Of a DNA stretch of 64,000 bases, positions 10,065-21,128 are shown one piece after another (within the stretch, counting starts at the first letter, position 1; each line of letters starts with the position of its first letter). A program made the position numbers and the translations under genes. This DNA comes from Sphaerulina vaccinii (lineage: Eukaryota; Ascomycota; Dothideomycetes; Mycosphaerellales; Mycosphaerellaceae). Below the pieces are notes generated by a model, which was given only the letters and a program-made list of their open reading frames with translations, was not told the origin of the DNA and did not search any database. The stretch lies in the NCBI GenBank assembly GCA_022570795.1, contig JAKUDP010000004.1, positions 2,232,001 to 2,296,000 on the forward strand, given 5' to 3'.

Positions 10065-11549
10065 TCAGGAGTGTCGTGCCGCTTCAACGGCACCATTGGT
10101 TATGGTCATGAAGTCGTACCACATCCAGAGCTTGCCAGAATGCGCTGCTTTCGTGACTTCCCATGTTGTAATTTCTTCATTGCCCCAGCAAGACTTGTAG
10201 CGAGTGAGTCGTATGCAAGATAGGTTGCAGAATGAATCGTCTTGCATCAGCGTCAACAGCTGATGATCGCGTGTCTCGATCCTTTCGTGCTTGTCTGTGT
10301 CGAAGACGTGCAGAGTCTTCAAATTTTTTGGCAGAACATCGACTAGGTACTGCTTGGTGTTCCAGTAGTCGTAACTTTCTTCGTCGTAGTCCTTACGCAA
10401 CAGCAGCTCATTGCCGCAGAGTGCCTTTAGTGGTACCTCCAGGTGCTCAAGTGACTCCAAGTGCGCCAGGCTACCCACTGGCACACCGTCGAGTGCTTCA
10501 TCGAAACCAGCCTCATCTAGCCTGAGATTTAATCTTTGAAGTCTAGACCCATGCCTTCGTAACACCTCGCCAAAAGCCTGATAAGTGAAGTTGCGAGAGT
10601 CGCCGTAATGTGATGTCAGACAATGCACCGAAAGAGTTTCGAGCGAGGGGCAGGCCATGAGCAGCTGCTCCAAACCATACGAGTTCAGATATGACACTTC
10701 TAGATAGACCGTCTGCACCAAAGACCTGATTCGGAACAGATCAACGTCATCTTCACAGTCTAGTCTCCAGCCACGAAAGGTCCGCAATGATGGTAAACGC
10801 AAGAACGTAGATACATCTGCGATTGGAACGGCGTTCTCGGTGTCCCAATACGCGACCCTGACTTCGACGAGGTGTTCGTATGAATGCAAAGACTTCCGTG
10901 AAGTCGCCGACGCGGATGCTCTCGATTGAGCAGAGACAGCTCGTGGAGCTAGGTCGTCTTGATCGTGCAATGCTTGAGTGTTTCTGAAGACAGCAGCGAC
11001 CAGAGTATCCTTCCATCCATAGACTACTGTGAATTCCAGCATGCATAAATTCTTGCACATACAGATTAGCAATGCCATAGTAGCATCTTCGACACCTTCC
11101 ATCAAACCGTCCCTGAGGCGTTGTTTCAGATCTGCGTGGAGATCCAGGCGGTCAAGGGCTCGATCGTAGCGGTCTAGGTCTTCGGCATCAGGAACAGTAA
11201 GACGCGCTCTTCCTAGCTCGACATCATGTAGTGTATCCCAGGACGGTATATGTAACTGCCTGACCAGGTCGGCCGTGCCCGGTTGTTCTATAAGGGTTCT
11301 AAGAAGTGGTTGCACATGGGCCCGATGTGTAAAGCGACCGCAGGCCAGGTAGAAAGTCTTAAAGTTGACCGTATGGTAGATGATTGGACGGACAAGTCGA
11401 TTGAAAGCCTTGCTTGTCAATGAGATATTTAATAGAGCATCTAGTCGCTTATGCAGGTTCTGTTGGTGTATGAGATCGTCCTCGTCCATTCCTGGGAGGC
11501 GGAGTTGAAGGAAGATGTGTTGTAGCAGCTCTTCTGGTAGTTCTTCCAT
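10065..11549 (-). CDS. F-box protein
   Basis: Single-exon frame of 494 residues. The start is the ATG at 11547-11549; the frame is open seven codons further upstream but only from a GTG. The N-terminus MEELPEELLQHIFLQL is a clear F-box opening (L-P-x-E-L/I-L-x-x-I), followed by LLNISLTSKAFNRLVRPIIY, the usual end of the domain. The rest contains leucine-rich repeat-like segments (LRTFRGWRL, LETLSVHCL, LQRLNLRLDEA, LESLEHLEVPL). F-box proteins connect substrates to SCF ubiquitin ligases through Skp1; the LRR-like part would be the substrate reader. The target is unknown. It lies 170 bases downstream of the HET gene on the same strand, without sign of functional coupling. Confidence 0.88.
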   Translation of the reverse strand: MEELPEELLQHIFLQLRLPGMDEDDLIHQQNLHKRLDALLNISLTSKAFNRLVRPIIYHTVNFKTFYLACGRFTHRAHVQPLLRTLIEQPGTADLVRQLHIPSWDTLHDVELGRARLTVPDAEDLDRYDRALDRLDLHADLKQRLRDGLMEGVEDATMALLICMCKNLCMLEFTVVYGWKDTLVAAVFRNTQALHDQDDLAPRAVSAQSRASASATSRKSLHSYEHLVEVRVAYWDTENAVPIADVSTFLRLPSLRTFRGWRLDCEDDVDLFRIRSLVQTVYLEVSYLNSYGLEQLLMACPSLETLSVHCLTSHYGDSRNFTYQAFGEVLRRHGSRLQRLNLRLDEAGFDEALDGVPVGSLAHLESLEHLEVPLKALCGNELLLRKDYDEESYDYWNTKQYLVDVLPKNLKTLHVFDTDKHERIETRDHQLLTLMQDDSFCNLSCIRLTRYKSCWGNEEITTWEVTKAAHSGKLWMWYDFMTITNGAVEAARHS

Positions 11550-11717
11550 CTTGAATGTACAGAGGGACACAAGTTAGCAGACGATGTCTGATACTAGGGT
11601 CTCGAGAGGACCTATAACGCCGAAGGGTGGCTTCTGCCTACTCCTACAAAGCCAAGACCGCATATCGGCTCAGGTGGTATGGCCACATGCAGGAAGTCTT
11701 GCAACAGTGCCGACGCG

Positions 11718-14321
11718 CTATTCTAGGCGGATGTACTCCCAAGTCGCGCCACCTTTACTCATGATAGACATAATCGAGGCTGTTGTATTTCCATATAAAG
11801 ACGATCTCAACAAGCCGGCTCGCGGAAAGGTTCGAGGCCCGTGAGAAGCTACTTCTGGCTCGAGAAGCATGATATACATGTGGTTGTACCCTGCAACAAG
11901 CGCAAATGAATGGCACGAAGCTTCTCCAAGCTCGATAGGACCTTGCGAGAAGCCTTCTTCTAGGTCGGGTTCTTCAGTCTTGGTAATCGACAACTTCTTC
12001 ACATGCTTCGTAATGTCGTTATAGCCTGGTGGACTGGGCTTCAGTGACCATCTGCCGGTCACGCGAGTACGTGCGGCAGAGTCGCTGTCAACCGGACGCA
12101 TGCAATGTTGACCTTCAGATAGTGGAGCCAGAAGAGCTTTGAAGACCACAGTCACAAGGTGCAGTGCAGGCAGCCGCTGGGCTGCTCCGTGCGCTGGCAG
12201 TTCGTTCTTGTCTGAGCGATCCCGGTAGCCAGGAGGCTGCTGCGGTGTGTCAGCCAGCCAAGACTTTTCATCGAGTATGGGCTGCGGCGAGACAAGGCCT
12301 GGACTGGACAGAAATGTGATGGCCTCTGTAGCAGGAAGACCAAGCACATCAAATCCCGCAAGAACACTATAGCGGAACCAATGGCTTCGGGTATGCTCTT
12401 CTCCATTGTCCAAGAAGTAGACTCTGGTGCCAGCCGATGCCCAGCTCCAGGACGGAGAGACTTTGCGGCCGTTTGAAGGTTGCCTGTAAGTCTGGTCTTC
12501 TTCGTTATGCCATGTCAGAAGCGTTTCGAAGAAGCGTAGCGGATGGCCGTGCAGTAGAAGGGGCTCGTTTGCAACAGTATCCTGCGCAGAATCTGCCACT
12601 GCGACAAGACCGGCAAAGGCTTTGATCCTGTCTTCTTCGAACGACAGTCCACGAGACGTGTACTCTTCAATAGCTCGCACGAACTGACGTAGTGTTATCC
12701 GGCGATCTGCATCAATTGCAGAGCTATGAAACTTGGCATGAAGCTCTCCAGCAATCGTGGGTGGTGTTCGTCCTCTAGCTCCCCAAGTAGAACCTGCAAT
12801 ATCTGTGCTGAAAGATCTGCCAGTCGATTCGCGAAACGTGCCCTTCGCGCAGGAGAAGAAAATCTCGGACGGGAACACATACAGCAGTCGACGACTGAAG
12901 ACATGCTCCTCGAAGCACCATCCTCGAGTTCGCCACGAAGATTCCTGAAGCATGGCATTGAAGCTGATGGGCGTGGGCAGCAGCTCCAGGTTTCCGTCGC
13001 TCTGTGGAATGACTGAAGGCTCCTCGGCAGCTCTCTTGGTATTTCCAGTGCCAGGCAAGCCACGGTTTGCATCACTGCCTGATGATGCCACGATCGTAAG
13101 TTGGGCTGCAGCAAATATGTCTTTCATGTAGGGGATGAGCAGCGCCTTCTCTGCATCGTTGCTTTGCTCGATACAGACTCGATCGACCCAGAGCCATGCG
13201 AAGCCAAGCTCTCTGGCAAGTACGATTGCGTCTCTGATCGTAGGTGGGAATGATGACAGTCCTTCAAACCCTTTACGGCCAGAAGTCGCAAGCTTTGCAA
13301 GCTGTGCTGAGAGCGAAGAAGAGGACTTGCCCCAGGTGCATGTCAACGCAACAAACTTCTCGTGGGGATCTAGCGGACTGAGCTGACACGTCGAAGTGTG
13401 GATCGCTCTTAGACATGTCGACAGAGGAAGCTGTGACAGTGGTGTAGAGATGCCAGCAATCGTCGTTGGGTGATCGTGGTTGTCAACGCACTCCCGAAGC
13501 CACGTTTGGCATAGTTTGGTGTCGACGTGCGAGCTCAGTGGTGCTCTCGCTTGGACGAAGCCGCGATCTTGCGCGTTCACAACGTCTAGCGTCCAAGATG
13601 CTACAGCAGACTTAAGTGTCAGCTGCACCACGCCTACACCTGGCAGGACTGGCGGAGTGTTCTTCTCAGAGCTTGAAGGTCCTGTACTCGCGCTGGCGTC
13701 GGCTCCAGTGCCATCTTCTTCTCGACCTGGTGAGGGCGCTCTGTCAAGTGCATCTGCGTCTGGCGGATCACTTAATTCATTGCTAGCTGGGGAGGATCGA
13801 GACCTGAGATTCTTGATTCGCTTTGCAATCGACAGCTTCCTCCGGCCGGACGCTTCTGGTAGCGGATTAGGACAAGCGAATTTCTGTCTCTTTTTCATCC
13901 CATAAAACCAGACATGCAGCTGGCCACTGAGACTGGCCTTCGGCTTTCCAGCACTCTCTCCTTGCTCAGAGACCTCAGAGGGCCAGGTGATCTTGGGACG
14001 GATGCAGCAGCGTACCGAGCCCAGATTCGCTGCGTTGTCCATAGGAAGACCAGCAAGTACACCACATTTGCTGAGAGCAGCGCACAATCCACAATGCTTG
14101 TATTGCAGAGCGTGCAATAGGGAGAACTCATCCAAGTATACTGCCCTTGCTTCTGCAAGCTCTTCTGCAGATGCTTGAGATGAGTCGTTCGCGATTGAGT
14201 TGAACAAGGGACTAAGGTCGACTTTCTGGCATAGGCTGCAGAGGCCTGGCATCTGGCTCAGCAGACGGTCTGTCCATGGTGTCCGCTCCTGATGGGCTGT
14301 AGCCTCTTCGGTGGTCGACAT
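11718..14321 (-). CDS. HET-domain (heterokaryon incompatibility-type) protein
   Basis: Single frame of 867 residues starting at an ATG (14319-14321). The HET domain begins near residue 323 with FVALTCTWG and continues through FPPTIRDAIVLARELGFAWL to WLWVDRVCIEQ (about 375-386) and a region with LTIVASSGSD and WRTRGWCFEE. These are the three classical HET blocks. The first 300 residues hold two Cys pairs (CSLC near 28, CGLC near 77), which could bind zinc, and a Ser/Pro-rich linker. Downstream is a Trp-rich C-terminal part (SPSWSWASAG). HET proteins act in non-self recognition and can trigger cell death in filamentous fungi; the partner is unknown. I see no NACHT or repeat domain. Confidence 0.9.
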   Translation of the reverse strand: MSTTEEATAHQERTPWTDRLLSQMPGLCSLCQKVDLSPLFNSIANDSSQASAEELAEARAVYLDEFSLLHALQYKHCGLCAALSKCGVLAGLPMDNAANLGSVRCCIRPKITWPSEVSEQGESAGKPKASLSGQLHVWFYGMKKRQKFACPNPLPEASGRRKLSIAKRIKNLRSRSSPASNELSDPPDADALDRAPSPGREEDGTGADASASTGPSSSEKNTPPVLPGVGVVQLTLKSAVASWTLDVVNAQDRGFVQARAPLSSHVDTKLCQTWLRECVDNHDHPTTIAGISTPLSQLPLSTCLRAIHTSTCQLSPLDPHEKFVALTCTWGKSSSSLSAQLAKLATSGRKGFEGLSSFPPTIRDAIVLARELGFAWLWVDRVCIEQSNDAEKALLIPYMKDIFAAAQLTIVASSGSDANRGLPGTGNTKRAAEEPSVIPQSDGNLELLPTPISFNAMLQESSWRTRGWCFEEHVFSRRLLYVFPSEIFFSCAKGTFRESTGRSFSTDIAGSTWGARGRTPPTIAGELHAKFHSSAIDADRRITLRQFVRAIEEYTSRGLSFEEDRIKAFAGLVAVADSAQDTVANEPLLLHGHPLRFFETLLTWHNEEDQTYRQPSNGRKVSPSWSWASAGTRVYFLDNGEEHTRSHWFRYSVLAGFDVLGLPATEAITFLSSPGLVSPQPILDEKSWLADTPQQPPGYRDRSDKNELPAHGAAQRLPALHLVTVVFKALLAPLSEGQHCMRPVDSDSAARTRVTGRWSLKPSPPGYNDITKHVKKLSITKTEEPDLEEGFSQGPIELGEASCHSFALVAGYNHMYIMLLEPEVASHGPRTFPRAGLLRSSLYGNTTASIMSIMSKGGATWEYIRLE

Positions 14322-15350
14322 TTCGCGTCTCTGTTGAAGGTAGGACTACAGATGTGAGCTGATTTGGTAGCAGAAAACCACATACATACCACCTCGCTCT
14401 CCAGCGATCTGCGATGACCTGCAGGTTCAGCTGAGGCAGTGCCATCACGATCGTGGCGCGTCTCAGGAACCTGCATATTAGGCAACCCGCCATGTTTACT
14501 GCTGGTGCTGTATAACACCCATATGCAATTCCAACATTGTGTTGATCAGCCGAGCGATGGTACACGCCCAATTGGCAACCCATGTGTGATGACGAAGAAG
14601 AAAGCGAAGGAAAGTCGCGTCGAAGTTGTGGCAGTTGTCTCAGGTTCCCAGGCGATCACGCTTGACTGCTCCAGGCGTAGCGCGATCATGAGCTCGAGAG
14701 TCGAGACAATGACGATCTCACATTCGATGTTGCTTCAGTGCAGATTCTATCATTCTATGCTAACTTATCTACAATCCGGTGACAACAGCTCGCGACAGGG
14801 AGTTCAACGCTGGACACAGTCTACAACATCTCAATCGCGGATCGGGTCGTCGTTGTATGACTCCAAGATAGCTACGAGTCGCTGTGACTTGTTGTACAGA
14901 ACCTGAAATATCGACATTTCCAGATGGTAGCTATTCCGATTTTCCTTGGTTGGAGCTCTACACCCTTGACCGATCGATTCCAAGATTTCTGCGCATTCAT
15001 CTATTGACTCAATGCATAGAATGGGCTCTGGATGATAGAGACATGGCACCTTGTCGTTGTCCCAGTAGTTTCGGGCAACCCTAAGCAGATTGCGCGCAGG
15101 TCTCTCCGTGGACGAGTCAAGGATCTGCTGTATGTCAGTATCCCGTTGCAGGCAGAGTGAGATATGTCAAATCACATGGCATAGTCCTACCTCTCTACCT
15201 TCCCTCTGACAGCTACAAGAAAACTCTCGACTCGACAGACGTGATCGTTTTGCAGGTCATATGTTCATATTGGGACAACAGCGACGTTGCGTGCAAAGGG
15301 TATCTAGGGTGAACTCACAGCTTCACTTCGCCTCCCATGCCAGCCAAGAT
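14322..15350. other. Intergenic, no gene seen
   Basis: About 1 kb between two minus-strand genes. A 123-residue minus frame overlaps the HET start, but it has no domain signal. The stretch must contain the HET promoter. Confidence 0.5.
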
Positions 15351-16859
15351 CTACAACGCAGGCTTCGGCATTCCCTTTCCTTCCTTGTCCCAGCCTTTCA
15401 ACCTTGCCTCCTTAGCTTCTCTGACCAACCTTATCACTTCGTCGGGCTCAACAGCTTTCAACTGCTTGACATCGATGACTTCTTCTTTCCCAGTCTTTGC
15501 GGCAATTCTCACTCCAGTAGTCTGCAAAGCACCCTTTTCACTTTCGACAGTACATTTCCTCGCAAAATCTCCCCAACTCGCAACGCAACGTTTACTCGTC
15601 GCCAAGTGTGGAATAAGCATACCAAAGCAATGCGGCATAGCTTCATACCACTCAAAGGTAACATTCACGTTCTGCTGAGCTGCTCGTTTCGCGACTACAA
15701 GATCTTCGTCGCAGAGCATTTCGTCTCCGCAACACATCCAAAGTGGAGGAGAATTTGTCCAATCTTCAGCCAGGACTAGTGATACGAGTGGGTGGTCTAG
15801 TAGAGATAGATCGCAGAATAGGTCGCCGCGAGGTGGGTCTGTAGGCCAGATACCATCTTTCGGAAAACGTGAAACTGCATCATCGTGATCTGCGGGAGGG
15901 AGGTAGTCGTATTTGGTGTTACCTTTTATACTAGGCATTGAACGTGAGATGTCGAACCAGCCCGAGTTTGCAGAAGCGCCTGCAGGTAGAGGAACGTTGA
16001 CATCTTTCCCATAGAAGCGAATCAGAGGGACGCCCTGAGAAGTGCGGTAGAGCTGGAGAATAAGTTGAAGAAGAGCGAAGCTGAGGTTTCCGCCTGCTGA
16101 ATCGCCTGCTAAGACGATCTTGTCGGCTGTAACAGCTTCGTGCATGGATCCTGGTGGTGGGTAGAGGAGTGAGAGGTAGACTTGGAAGGCATCGAGGAGT
16201 TGGCCTGGAAATGCTGTTTGAGGGGCAAGTCTGTAGCGAACAGAGCAGACTCGGCCTTTGGACTCCTTGGCAAGTTTAGATGTGAGAGCTCGATGTGTGC
16301 GAGGATCGCATAAGTAGTAAGCTCCGCCATGCAGGTATAGAATCGTGACATCGCTGATGCGGGTCGGCTCAGCCATGAGACGCTTGTACTTCTCCTCCTC
16401 GCTGATGTTTGGTAGAGCCTCATCGTTGCCAGCATTTGGTCTGTACCCTGTCCATTCGACCTCGAGTGGCACGAGTTCCGGCTTGGTATATCTCAGGCTC
16501 TCTTTGTTCGGCGCCATATCCTCGACAGCCTTGAACACTACGCCTTTCAAGCCTAGTGCCTCGCTGGCCTCCTCATCGCTGCTGGGTGGCGGCTGTATCG
16601 TAGCATCGGCAATCCATGTCTTGCCCTTCTTACCGGGCTCCTTCAAGGTCTGGTTTTGTACTTTCGATATAGACGGAGTCTTCCTCTTGCCACCGCTGCC
16701 TCCGCTCATCATATCTCTTAGCACCTTCACAGTGATCTCTGTCCGTAGATCCCAGTACTTTGCAGTCGGGCTAAGCCCAAAGGTATGTTGCGCCGCAGCA
16801 TATGACAAGCCAGGTATCTGCGGCGCGATAAACTTGAGGAGACCCATCGGAGAGTCCAT
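15351..16859 (-). CDS. Alpha/beta hydrolase, hormone-sensitive-lipase type
   Basis: Single frame of 502 residues from an ATG at 16857-16859. The oxyanion-hole motif HGGAYY is at residues 177-182, the nucleophile elbow GDSAGG at 252-257 (Ser254), a catalytic-Asp region CGDEMLCDED at about 377-386 and the His in MPHCFGM at about 410. Together these form a complete HSL (bacterial family IV-like) catalytic triad. The N-terminal 150 residues have no recognised domain; the C-terminal 70 residues are Lys/Glu-rich. Enzymes of this group hydrolyse short- to medium-chain esters; the substrate cannot be told from sequence. A signal peptide is not evident, so I expect a cytosolic or organelle-associated esterase. 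Confidence 0.9.
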   Translation of the reverse strand: MDSPMGLLKFIAPQIPGLSYAAAQHTFGLSPTAKYWDLRTEITVKVLRDMMSGGSGGKRKTPSISKVQNQTLKEPGKKGKTWIADATIQPPPSSDEEASEALGLKGVVFKAVEDMAPNKESLRYTKPELVPLEVEWTGYRPNAGNDEALPNISEEEKYKRLMAEPTRISDVTILYLHGGAYYLCDPRTHRALTSKLAKESKGRVCSVRYRLAPQTAFPGQLLDAFQVYLSLLYPPPGSMHEAVTADKIVLAGDSAGGNLSFALLQLILQLYRTSQGVPLIRFYGKDVNVPLPAGASANSGWFDISRSMPSIKGNTKYDYLPPADHDDAVSRFPKDGIWPTDPPRGDLFCDLSLLDHPLVSLVLAEDWTNSPPLWMCCGDEMLCDEDLVVAKRAAQQNVNVTFEWYEAMPHCFGMLIPHLATSKRCVASWGDFARKCTVESEKGALQTTGVRIAAKTGKEEVIDVKQLKAVEPDEVIRLVREAKEARLKGWDKEGKGMPKPAL

Positions 16860-19393
16860 GCTGGGCGACTGTAGCTAGGTGTTGGTCTTTAGGGCAGTGT
16901 CAGAACTAGGTCAGCTCGTCGTCGTGCCCTACAGCTATACTCGAGGCAAGGATGTAGGAGAAAGACTCGGAGTCGAAGTGAAGACAGCTACGGCACCAGC
17001 CCTTACCGTTCACAATGCTCTTTCATCGCAGTGCCTTGCATCCGAGCACGCGTCCATTGCACATGCTCAGGCTAGTCTGTTAGTGTACGAATAACAGGAC
17101 GTCGGCGACCTCGCGACATCGCTTCCCGTCCAATGATAGACGTCATGCCGAGGTAGCTTCACCCAGGATGTAGCTGATAGGTGAAGTGCCGTGCCGTTAC
17201 TGGATGTGGAAGATGCAAAACATGTCGTCTGAAGGGAGCAGCAGCAGATGTAGAGATGTCACAGAGCTATGTCGTGCAGTGCCGAGAGTGATGAGACGTG
17301 ATCGTGCTGGCAAGGACTCCACGTGTAAGCATGCTGTATCGGTGCAGTAATCAATCTGTAACAGCCAAGGATTATCAGAAGCGAGGATGTTCTTTCCTTC
17401 ATCTCAAACCTTGGGCACGACAGACAACGACATCCTCTCCTTTCTTTTCCTGATTCTCACCATCATCACACACGTTGACACCTCTCCGGTGTGTGGTCGA
17501 AAGTCAACAAGGCCTAGAGGATGGCGCTTCTCCAAACCGCACGCGAGACTGGGTCTGCGCGACGTCTGGATATGCAATGGCTTGGTATCTGCTCCACGGC
17601 GGAGACATTTGTGGGCTGAGGCCAAACCTCTCTGAAAGCACACTCGAAGCGGAATCGCGCTCTGCTGGAGTCTTGACGGCTTGGTCACTGCTCATCGGCA
17701 GATATGCTTTTGAGAGTATTGCAGGTCTGCAGACGCGCAGACGCGACAACAACCCAGACTCTAGCTTACAAGAACACAGATTGTCCACGCTCGACACCAA
17801 TCCAGAAGTGTCACACTTACAAGAAACGCCCTATGTCGGTCTGGTAGCAGAGAAGCAACAGCATATCCATCAAGTCTGAACAGCCTGGCCCCCGCGATGA
17901 AATCGGAGAGTAGTCGTGCTCCCACATCTGCACGAAACTGCTCATGATTCTTGCATATCTTCAACAATTTCCTTCCCTGCAACTTCACCTACGGCTGAGC
18001 AGCGATGCTGTTCAATGACAGTGTGACTCGAACTACAACGTTACCAGCCCTGGCACTAAACTTCGGAAGGCTTTGCAGCAAAGGAGCTTGTTATGTGGGA
18101 CTTTGATGCCAAGTAGTCGTCCTTCCTAGAAGGCGATTTTATCAGTCCTGTGGAGCAGAGAACTGTCGGCCGGGTCTCTCAGGCATCTCCAAACTGGTTT
18201 GCGCAGGTCTGTCTGCGTCCCGTCGTCTTACATTGCATAATGCCTGGCCGGTCGCGAAACGAGAAGGAAACACAACAGAAAACCCCGTCTGAAGAAGTCA
18301 TATCTCTCATGCCAGAGAAGCACAATTTCGCCCTGACCATCTTCGAAGCTGGCATGAGTCTCCTAGGAGAACGTTGCAATGCGGTCGACATGTGGCGTTG
18401 TTGCTCTGTGCACGGCAGTATGCAGAGGATCCATGCAAATGGCTACCAGGCACCGCTTCGAGCATACGGATCAGCAGAAAGTGCAAAACTTCAAGACAGG
18501 AGCGAGCGGTATCGTTGATCAGAGGACAAAAGCGAACAGACGTCGGGCGTGAAAGCCCAGTTGTTGTTCTGGCCGGCATTTGTTCAAACCTTACCAGACC
18601 TATTGTTCGCCTGCAAGACTTGGCACACCGCCACCCGTATTGGCACTCTCTCGGCCCCAGTCCTACGCCGAAGCCTGTCGCTTATATTCACCTCTGGCGT
18701 CTAGCTGACTCCTAGAACTATGCGCCACCATAACGAGGAGCATTGCTGTTCGCGAACAGGACAAACAACGCCTGAAAGCCAGTCCCGGATACGAAGGGCT
18801 GATGAAGCATCGGTGAATGGCGGGAGGAGGTCCAGCTCCTCTTTCTGGCAGCTCGTGGCTTCATGTCGCTGCAGGTGGAAGGACTAATAAGCTGGGTCAT
18901 GGCTGTCTTCATCAGCTCATGCCATGCCGACAGTTCACCAGCCTATCTCTCCGCATTTCCCACGTGGACGTCCAGATCGCGCGCCAGCTCACATTAGCTC
19001 ACATCTACGCTGGACTCTCAGGTGATATACAGTCATATTGGCCTCATGGCGACTGGATGGCTTGCATGATCACCTGGCCATTGGAAGGTCGTCCTCATGG
19101 CTACCGCTGCCTTCGGCCACATGGCTGCGATACTCGTCTATCACAGCTGCTCACTGGTCTATACTGGGTGCTTAATACTACGTGGAAGCCACAAGGCTAA
19201 AAACCATGAATCGCTTTGTGAAGATGGACGGTGGGCGGCATGGCTGCAGTCGGGCCTGGACGCTCCTCTTGCGCAAGTCACTTCCGCCATCTCTCTGCGG
19301 CGGTAGCACATAAAGCAGGACAGTGCCGAGAGTCTGGCCTCCCGGCATCGACAACTCGCACAACCCTCATCAATATTATCATTATTGCCCAGC
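16860..19393. other. Long intergenic stretch, no gene seen
   Basis: About 2.5 kb between the divergent hydrolase and adhesin-like genes. The small overlapping frames on both strands (for example a 122-residue plus frame at 18150-18518) show no domain, signal peptide or consistent splice joins. A weak TATA-like CATAAAG lies near 19309, upstream of the adhesin-like gene. The GC content is normal, so this is not a RIP-affected repeat. Confidence 0.45.
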
Positions 19394-20471
19394 ATGCAGC
19401 TCAAGTCATCCGTCCTCGCTTTGCTCGTATCAAGCGCCTCCGCCATTGCCTTGCCTCAAGTCGAAGCTGTTGAAGTTGGAGATCCACTGGCTGATGCGGT
19501 GGCTGCCTACGAGCAAGCTGCTGCAGTTCCGGTCCCAGACAGTGAAATTGTCATCCCCACCGTCGCTGAGGCCAAGAAAGGGACCTTTGATTCCAGCGAC
19601 GCCATCAAAGATGCAATTGCCGATGCTGTCTCTGGAGGGCTTGAGAGACGCGCCTCTCTCCGAAGACGTAACTCTCTCGCTGTTTCGGGCTTCACGGGGC
19701 CCATGTCATTCGGCTCGAAGACCATCGTTGCTCCAAAGGACGATTCGACTTACATGGGAATCCAAACATTCCCAGGCGATACCTCTTACGCTCCTGCTAT
19801 CTGTGCCCGGGCATGCATAGCCAAGAGCGAGTACAACGTCCGACATGCTAAGCCGGGTGTCTACCCACGCATCTGTCGCTTCTTCGATGCCTATACGGTG
19901 TACAAGAATGGTGCCGAACCGCTCTCCTCTTGCCAATACTATACCCAGCCATGGGACGCATCTTTTGTGAGTCCAGGTCATACTGTCTTCTCATTACGTC
20001 GGAAGTGACGCTAACACTCCATAGGCCACCAATCTAGGACAGACCCGAAGTGGAGATAAGTACACAAACAGGGACAGCAACGGATACACTCTCATCGAAA
20101 CCAAGGAGCAGTGTGTCGCAAACGTCACCGCTTTGGAGTCATACGAGGCTCAGGGCCTGGCATTCAGAGTCTACGATCAACCAGAATATCCCGACAATCA
20201 GCCTACCTTCTCAGCAGACACCACATATGGGCGAGTGGCTGAACTGACCGGAATCACAACCACCCTGATTTGGAAGAACGTGAACTGGCCATACGGACCC
20301 AATGGAGAAGTGACGATTGGCGGTCAGACTTTCAGATCCGATACAAAGTCTGTGCTCGCTCAAGCTTTCTTCCTTGCACCTTCAAGCGGAACTTTCACTT
20401 TCTCCCTCGCTCCAGGCAAGAATGATAACTGGGCACGTCTCTGGATCGGAGACAAGTCGTACACCACTTAG
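19394..20471 (+). CDS. Secreted GLEYA-like adhesin, C-terminus broken or spliced
   Basis: Exons 19394-19966 and 20025-20471 (58-base intron, phase 0) encode 339 residues before a TAG. Residues 1-19 (MQLKSSVLALLVSSASAIA) form a signal peptide. A dibasic stretch near residue 90 (LERRASLRRRNS) could be a Kex2 processing site. A Cys-containing domain follows (ICARACIAK, SSCQYY), then a beta-rich region with GTFTFSLAPGKNDNWARLWIG, which matches the GLEYA/PA14-type adhesin core. The reading frame ends inside that core. Downstream DNA (20472-20707) still encodes the rest of the fold, but in other frames. Either the gene is decaying or a 47-base intron (20471-20517) is removed, which would restore the frame to 20707. 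GLEYA domains bind glycans at the cell surface in yeasts; the role here is inferred. Confidence 0.75.
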
Positions 20472-20707
20472 TCAGAGAGCAACGCCGATGTCAAGTCCAT
20501 ATAACTCGATTGGTCAGTACTCCGGCGCAGACTTTTACAAGAGGTCAGATCTATCCTTTCACGTATCTGGTGGCCAGTGGAGGTACACAGGCAAACAGCT
20601 TCTTGCGCATTACTGATAAGGCTGGGAAAGATGTTACTGCTGGAAGCTTTGTCAGACCTTGCGAGGTTGAAGCTATCTTTCCTTTACCGCAGCCGCGTTT
20701 GGGATAG
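20472..20707 (+). pseudogene. Out-of-frame 3' remainder of the GLEYA-like domain
   Basis: Directly after the TAG the original frame still reads SESNADVKSI before another stop. The next frame then reads YNSIGQYSGAD, and the third frame reads FTRGQIYPFTYLVASGG and ITDKAGKDV, ending at 20707. These pieces look like consecutive parts of one GLEYA domain spread over three frames, so one nonsense change and two small indels are implied. A 47-base GT..AG stretch (20471-20517) could bypass them, at the cost of losing a conserved segment. Confidence 0.6.
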
Positions 20708-21128
20708 GCTCGCATATGTTGTGGGGAGATGCTCGACGACCCGTATGATGGCCATGGTGTCCCATCGGTGGTGGACTGCATGCGATGGGATCGGTATAAT
20801 AGTGTTCAATGTACATAAGGAAACGCAGCTCAGGACCGAACCAGTGCATCTTTCTCCCTCGAGTCTCGATTCGTTCTCATGAACTTGTAATCGTTTGTTA
20901 CCGCAGTCGAGCAGCACGGTATGGAGGTCGAGGCAGTTGCTGCACTTCCATCTTGCGATTCGACCTTGCCCTACATTGACTCTACAACATCTCCTGCCTA
21001 ACCTTACAGCGAACTTGACAAACAAACGATGTACGCTTTGTTCGTAGCAGCATTTGCTAACAGAGCAAGCTCTTGCGTAGGCACATATTGTCACTCGGAT
21101 CCAGACCCACTGACACTACAGAATTCCA
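20708..21128. other. Intergenic, no gene seen
   Basis: About 420 bases between two plus-strand genes. A 136-residue minus frame overlaps it but looks like a chance frame: Cys/Arg-rich, with no domain. Confidence 0.45.

Noticed and set aside
14439..14906. 155-residue plus frame upstream of the HET gene
   Set aside because: Low-quality composition, no domain, and it overlaps the HET promoter side.
16345..16878. 177-residue plus-strand frame
   Set aside because: It is antisense to the N-terminal half of the alpha/beta hydrolase and shows no domain.
18150..18518. 122-residue plus frame in the long intergenic stretch
   Set aside because: No signal peptide, domain or flanking splice joins; the length is expected by chance in this composition.
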